Shown piece after piece: positions 59,980 to 64,000 of a DNA stretch of 64,000 bases (position 1 is its first letter; the number at the start of each line of letters is the position of its first letter). A program made the translations under genes and the position numbers. This stretch comes from Bifidobacterium tsurumiense (GTDB taxonomy: Bacteria > Actinomycetota > Actinomycetes > Actinomycetales > Bifidobacteriaceae). The DNA is taken from the NCBI RefSeq assembly GCF_000741765.1, contig NZ_JGZU01000011.1, positions 53,613 through 117,612 of the forward strand, in the 5' to 3' direction. The notes beneath the pieces were generated by a model, which saw only the letters and a program-made list of their open reading frames with translations, was not told the origin of the DNA and searched no databases.

Positions 59980-60948
59980 ATGACTACTGCAACACAAGAG
60001 CCGAAATTCGATATTTCAACAATCGGCGAAGGTCAGATTAGATTTACCGTGAACCGTGGCGAACGATTGATGTTCACCCGCAACGTGCATATGAACCCAG
60101 CCTGTTCAGAGGCAAATGTGGCGGGACTGCTTGCACAGTTAGGCCGTGAGGCATTGTGGACCAGTGCTCTACCCAATGGAGATCTCGGCGATTACATTCT
60201 TTCGGAATACCGTTCAGTCGGTGTGCATATGGATGCCATGGTGCGCAGGCCAGGAGGCCGCACAGCGTTGTATTTCATGGAACCGGGCGAATATCCAATG
60301 CCTGCGAATGTGATCTACGACCGTGAATGGACCACTTTCCGAGCAGTCGGCGTCGATGACTATGACTGGGACACGATCCTGGATACCAAGGTGATCTTCC
60401 TTACCGGCATCACGGCTTCGCTCACCGATATCACGGCGGAGGTCATTCGTCATGCCGCGGATGAAGCGACAAAGCGCGGCGTGGAGGTCATCCTTGATGT
60501 CAATTATCGCAGCAAGCTGTGGAGTGGAGAAAAAGCCCGTGAAGTCCTTGAACCCATCGCCAAGCAGACCAGCGTGCTCTTCTGCTCGATCGCCGATGCT
60601 CGTGAAGTATTCGGCATCACCGGTACACCTGAAGATGTGACTGCAGATTTGCGCAAGCGATTTGGCTGCAAGTATGTGGTTTCCACCAACCATATGGAAG
60701 GGCCATATTTGCGCGGACCGGAAGGATTCCGTGAGTACAAGACCACGCCGGTGACGGTTATCGACCGTCCGGGCGCAGGCGATTCTTTTGTCGCAGCCAC
60801 CATTCACGGATATCTTTCCGGCGATATCGAAGAAGGTGTCAAGTGGGGACAGCGTGCATCCAGCTTTGCCCTGACACATACCGGTGACCTTACCCGAATT
60901 CACCCTGATGAATTGCAGATTCCGCTCGGATCGGATATCAACCGATAG
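59980..60948 (+). CDS. PfkB-family carbohydrate kinase, KdgK-like
   Basis: 322 residues of the ribokinase fold. GGRTALYFMEPGEYPMP in the first third, then VILDVNYRSKLWSGEKA (the DxNxRxxLW motif seen in 2-keto-3-deoxygluconate kinases) and the anion-hole/catalytic RPGAGDSFVAATIHGYL with its Asp. The substrate is therefore likely a keto sugar acid; in this operon 3-keto-L-gulonate, or ascorbate, fits. That would supply the phosphate that PTS uptake supplies in E. coli. ATG 59980 is six bases after AAGGAAG. Confidence 0.88.
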   Translation: MTTATQEPKFDISTIGEGQIRFTVNRGERLMFTRNVHMNPACSEANVAGLLAQLGREALWTSALPNGDLGDYILSEYRSVGVHMDAMVRRPGGRTALYFMEPGEYPMPANVIYDREWTTFRAVGVDDYDWDTILDTKVIFLTGITASLTDITAEVIRHAADEATKRGVEVILDVNYRSKLWSGEKAREVLEPIAKQTSVLFCSIADAREVFGITGTPEDVTADLRKRFGCKYVVSTNHMEGPYLRGPEGFREYKTTPVTVIDRPGAGDSFVAATIHGYLSGDIEEGVKWGQRASSFALTHTGDLTRIHPDELQIPLGSDINR

Positions 60949-61002
60949 TCGCATCGCGATTCTTGCAAAAACGGTATGTGGTTATCACTCAAAGGAGAGA
61001 AT

Positions 61003-62352
61003 ATGACCAATGCACAAACCACAGCGTTAACAGCGTATGAGCAAATCGACTCCCGTCCGCTGACAGGACATCAGAAAAGTTTGGTGGCTTTGGCGGTTGT
61101 CGGCAATATCGCCGAATTCTTCGATATCTTCATGGTGGGATTCGTTATCGCCCTTCTGACCGACGCATGGGGATTGACCGGTCTACAAGCCGGCATCATC
61201 ACCTCATGCACCGGTTTGGGCACGGTTGCCGGATCGATTCTGTGGGGACGCCTTTCGGATCGCATAGGACGACGTGGTGCATTCCGCTGGTGCGTTATGT
61301 TCTTCCTGATCTTCACTGTGCTCACCTTGTTTATACCGGATGGCGGATGGTGGATGTATGCACTGTGCCGCGTCGGCGTGGGCATGGGCGTAGGGGGATT
61401 GAATATCACTTCCATTCCCTATGTTCAGGAATTCGTTCCTTCCAAACAACGCGGTTTGCTATCGGGTCTGGCTTCCGTTTTCATCCCGATGGGACTGCTG
61501 CTCGGTTCGATATGCCAGAGGATTGTCGGAGACAATTGGCGTGTTTTGGTTTCATTGAGCCTGGTATCGGTTTTGCTTCTCATTTGGATTCATACCGTTC
61601 CCGAATCTCCTCGCTTCTATCTTCTGCACGGTCAAGAAGACAAAGCCCGCAAGTCGTTGGCGTGGGCTTTGAATCTCCCGGAAAGCGAAGTCGGTACAAT
61701 GCCACATGTCAATGTGGATAAGAAGGCCTCCTATGCCGAGTTGCTGTCTCGTCATCTCAAGCCGCTGATAATCGTATCGCTAGGTTCGTTCTGCTTCATC
61801 CTCGGTGGTTTTGCCATTCAATCTTGGGGACAGACCCTGTTGAAGAACGCCTTTGGATTCGAAACTCAGATGGTGGCATACCTGTTCATGGGCGTTGCCG
61901 TCGCTGATTGTGCCGGCAGATTCGGTTCAGCATGGCTTGCCGATCGCATAGGCCGCAGGTGGACGATGTTCCTCTATGGGATTATCGGTGCCCTCGCATG
62001 TTTCGCAGCAGCTTTCTTCCATCCCACAGGTTGGGTGTTCTACGTTGAAGTATTGATCATCATGATGTTTGCCGACGGAGTTTTCGGCATTATCAACGCC
62101 TTCGGCTCAGAACAATTCCCCAATGAGGTTCGTTCAACCGGAATTGGTCTTGGATATGGACTCGGTGCAACCGCCAAAATCGTCGGCCCTTCGTTGATGG
62201 GCGTTCTGGTCGGCGGCAGTGCCGTATCGCAGAATATCGATCTCAGTGTCATCACGACGGCGTTTGGATTCTTCGGAATCTGCCTGGTCATCGGCGCGGT
62301 GATCTATTTGTTTGCCCGAGAGACCAAGGGCAAGGATCTGGAAAGCCTGTGA
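61003..62352 (+). CDS. MFS transporter of sugar acid/metabolite:H+ type
   Basis: 449 residues, 12 predicted helices. MFS signatures: GRLSDRIGRRGAFRW after helix 2, a second ADRIGRRWTMFLYG after helix 8, and the ESPRFYLLHGQEDKA segment after helix 6. It resembles the metabolite:H+ and aromatic-acid symporter group more than sugar porters. AAAGGAGAGAAT precedes ATG 61003; the ORF opens nine codons earlier. It is the only transporter in the operon, so it presumably imports the starting compound unphosphorylated. Confidence 0.9.
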   Translation: MTNAQTTALTAYEQIDSRPLTGHQKSLVALAVVGNIAEFFDIFMVGFVIALLTDAWGLTGLQAGIITSCTGLGTVAGSILWGRLSDRIGRRGAFRWCVMFFLIFTVLTLFIPDGGWWMYALCRVGVGMGVGGLNITSIPYVQEFVPSKQRGLLSGLASVFIPMGLLLGSICQRIVGDNWRVLVSLSLVSVLLLIWIHTVPESPRFYLLHGQEDKARKSLAWALNLPESEVGTMPHVNVDKKASYAELLSRHLKPLIIVSLGSFCFILGGFAIQSWGQTLLKNAFGFETQMVAYLFMGVAVADCAGRFGSAWLADRIGRRWTMFLYGIIGALACFAAAFFHPTGWVFYVEVLIIMMFADGVFGIINAFGSEQFPNEVRSTGIGLGYGLGATAKIVGPSLMGVLVGGSAVSQNIDLSVITTAFGFFGICLVIGAVIYLFARETKGKDLESL

Positions 62353-62429
62353 ATCGACTCCACAATATCTCCAAACCAATGGGAATGGATATCGATTGAC
62401 CATTCGCTGATGTTATGTAAGGAACTGAA

Positions 62430-63380
62430 ATGACTGTTAACGCAGTGGGTATATATGAAAAGGCCCTGCCACAAGGGTTGTCATGGGAAGAAATGTTCAC
62501 GCTGGTCCATGATCTTGGATTCAATTTTCTGGAATTCTCCATAGATGAAAGCGATGAGCGTCTCGCCCGTCTTTCCTGGACACGAGGCGAACGCGAATCG
62601 TTCCGCCAGGCTATGTGGAAAACCGGCAACCGCATCAACACCCTTATGCTTTCAGGACACCGTAGGTATCCTCTGGGAGCAAAGGATCCCGAAGTACGAG
62701 CCAAGGCGCTGGAGATGATGCAACAAGCCATTGATTTGGCAGTGGATTTAGGGATACGCAATATTCAGATGGCTGGATATGACGTGTATTATGAGCCGAA
62801 AACCGCGATGAGCCGTGAGTGGTATATCGAGAATCTCGCCAAATGCGTGCATATGGCAGCAAAAAAGATGGTGATGCTATCCGTCGAAACCATGGATGAT
62901 CCTTTTTTGAATTCGATCGAAAAAATCGATTATCTGAAAACGCAGATCCATAGTCCTTTTTTGCAGGCTTATCCGGATGTCGGCAATCTCAGTGCATGGC
63001 CGGAAGTGGATGTCGCCAAGGATATCGAACGATATATCAACGATATCGTCGCAGTTCACCTCAAAGATACCGAACCCGTAACGACAACATCTCAAGGAAA
63101 GTTCAAAGAAGTGCCTTTCGGTGACGGCACTGTCGATTTCGAAGCATGTTTGCGTATCTTTAAACGACTGCAATACAACGGGAGCTTCACCATTGAGATG
63201 TGGACCAGTACCGCATCCGATCCAGTCGCTGAAGTGCGCAAGGCAAAAGCCTATTTTGATGAGCTATTCGACAAGGTGGGCATACGTCAGGAGCCTGTTG
63301 TGGGCAAGGATCAGTTTGCATACAACACTGGCCTTGCGGGCAGAGCCGGCATGATGCCGCATGCCTATGGCATTGCATAG
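62430..63380 (+). CDS. ulaE: L-ribulose-5-phosphate 3-epimerase (UlaE-like)
   Basis: TIM-barrel (AP endonuclease 2 family) epimerase that turns L-xylulose-5-P into L-ribulose-5-P. The expected metal ligands are present: Glu in LSVETMDDP, Asp in YPDVGNLSAW, His in VHLKDTEP, Glu in FTIEMWT. N-terminal part GIYEKALPQGLSWEEM resembles E. coli UlaE/SgbU. 316 residues, about 30 longer than E. coli UlaE because of a C-terminal tail. Confidence 0.93.
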   Translation: MTVNAVGIYEKALPQGLSWEEMFTLVHDLGFNFLEFSIDESDERLARLSWTRGERESFRQAMWKTGNRINTLMLSGHRRYPLGAKDPEVRAKALEMMQQAIDLAVDLGIRNIQMAGYDVYYEPKTAMSREWYIENLAKCVHMAAKKMVMLSVETMDDPFLNSIEKIDYLKTQIHSPFLQAYPDVGNLSAWPEVDVAKDIERYINDIVAVHLKDTEPVTTTSQGKFKEVPFGDGTVDFEACLRIFKRLQYNGSFTIEMWTSTASDPVAEVRKAKAYFDELFDKVGIRQEPVVGKDQFAYNTGLAGRAGMMPHAYGIA

Positions 63381-63403
63381 CTCGAGTCATTGATAGTGAA
63401 TGC

Positions 63404-63437
63404 ATGGACTGCCCATTCCTTGCAATGAGCAGTCCAT
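63404..63437 (+). terminator. Hairpin between ulaE and araD
   Basis: ATGGACTGC (63404-63412) and GCAGTCCAT (63429-63437), 9 bp with an inner CATT/AATG. Only 30 bases before the araD start; may lower distal expression or mark the edge of an inserted gene. Confidence 0.45.
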
Positions 63438-63467
63438 ATTGAAATTTCATCAGAAAGGATTGTTGTT

Positions 63468-64000
63468 ATGGTGTCTTTGGCTGATTTTGGTCCTGAGGTC
63501 AGGGCTGAGGTGAAGCAGGTGCGTGAGGTGGTGGCCTCGTTGCATGAGCAGTTGGTCAAGTGGAATCTGGTGGTGTGGACCGCGGGCAACGTGTCGCAGC
63601 GTCTGCGTACGGCTGATCTGATGGTGATCAAGCCTTCGGGTCTGCGCTATGAGTTTTTGACTCCGTCCTCGATGGTGGTGTGCGATCTGGACGGCAATGT
63701 GGTGGACGGGTCTGAGTCGCCGAGTTCGGATACGGCTTCGCATGCGTATATCTATCGGCATATGCCTGACGTGTACGGTGTGGTGCATACGCATTCGACG
63801 TATGCGACGGCGTGGGCTGCGACGGGTCGTGAGATTCCGTGCGGGTTGACGATGATGGGTGATGAGTTCGGCGGTCCGGTGCCGGTGGGTCCGTTCCGTC
63901 TGATCGGTTCGGAGGCGATCGGCCGTGGCGTGGTGGAGACGTTGGAGCGCTCCGAAGTCTCCTGCGGTGCTGATGCAGAATCATGGTCGTTCACGGTGGG
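63468..64000 (+). CDS. araD: L-ribulose-5-phosphate 4-epimerase, C-terminus outside window
   Basis: Class II aldolase family, AraD/UlaF; makes D-xylulose-5-P. About 177 residues are visible: WTAGNVSQRL, VIKPSG, SPSSDTASHAYIYRH and the zinc-binding VVHTHSTYAT. ATG 63468 follows AGAAAGG. Base use is unlike the neighbours: by hand count 63841-63900 has 40 of 60 G or C, against 29 of 60 at 63001-63060 in ulaE, and third positions are mostly G. This suggests the gene came from a higher-GC bifidobacterium or was replaced by recombination. Confidence 0.92.
   Translation, partial: MVSLADFGPEVRAEVKQVREVVASLHEQLVKWNLVVWTAGNVSQRLRTADLMVIKPSGLRYEFLTPSSMVVCDLDGNVVDGSESPSSDTASHAYIYRHMPDVYGVVHTHSTYATAWAATGREIPCGLTMMGDEFGGPVPVGPFRLIGSEAIGRGVVETLERSEVSCGADAESWSFTV

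Noticed and set aside
63450..63984. Long minus-strand ORFs opposite araD
   Set aside because: Products are His/Arg/Pro-rich repeats typical of antisense frames to GC-rich coding DNA; araD motifs on the plus strand are clear.

Overview
The window reads as a chromosomal segment of a Bifidobacteriaceae member, probably a Bifidobacterium of unusually moderate G+C. The support is the fused aroK-aroB gene, an ApuB-type two-headed amylopullulanase with a sortase signal, an actinobacterial glycogen synthase with glgC, a SUF cluster with sufU next to pyrG, and a densely packed housekeeping layout with 7-24 bp perfect-stem terminators. There is no prophage, IS element, CRISPR array or rRNA operon. Two tRNA genes are present, Leu(GAG) and Gln(UUG).

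Layout. 0-3.8 kb: a prepilin peptidase cut by the window edge, then aroC-aroKB-aroQ (shikimate pathway). 4.2-9.3 kb: a 1730-residue extracellular amylopullulanase. 9.5-12.3 kb: a zinc-ribbon membrane protein and pyrG. 12.7-18.7 kb: sufB-sufD-sufC-sufS-sufU plus a DUF59 gene (Fe-S assembly). 18.9-21.3 kb, minus strand: glgC and a frameshifted rsmE. 21.4-27 kb: tRNA-Leu, a SpoU methyltransferase, HIT, phoH-ybeY-CorC-era. 27.2-29.3 kb, minus: long-chain acyl-CoA ligase. 29.7-32.6 kb: pntA-pntB transhydrogenase. 32.8-34.9 kb, minus: alpha/beta hydrolase, deformylase homologue, YccF. 35.2-44.7 kb: rplY, ilvE, a TRIC/YadS-like membrane protein, rpsT (minus), lepA, hemW, a small membrane protein, a DUF2200 protein, glgA. 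44.8-47.1 kb, minus: trkA and trkH. 47.2-50.7 kb: nadK-recN-HAD. 50.9-52.3 kb, minus: thrC. 52.6-56.3 kb: proA, an unknown gene, nadD, prs. 56.6 kb: tRNA-Gln.

The most interesting region is 57.0-64.0 kb: a divergent SorC-type regulator and an operon encoding a phosphotriesterase-fold lactonase, an UlaD-like decarboxylase, a KdgK-like PfkB kinase, an MFS transporter, UlaE and the start of AraD/UlaF. Together these could form a complete PTS-free route from L-ascorbate (or a related sugar-acid lactone) through 3-keto-L-gulonate-6-P and L-xylulose-5-P to D-xylulose-5-P, the substrate of the bifid-shunt phosphoketolase. The decarboxylase carries Arg and Glu in place of Lys and the second Asp of the DxKxxD catalytic motif, so the chemistry may differ from E. 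coli UlaD. Twin copies of a 14-bp sequence flank the divergent promoter region, one over the regulator start codon.

A second theme is a scatter of single-base indels in otherwise conserved genes: rsmE, pntB, the gene between proA and nadD, the UlaD homologue, probably the 5' end of the hydrolase, and a compensating pair inside trkH that scrambles its third pore loop. All but one fall in short homopolymers, so consensus error is the first suspect, but this cannot be decided from the sequence alone. Translations of those genes should not be taken at face value.
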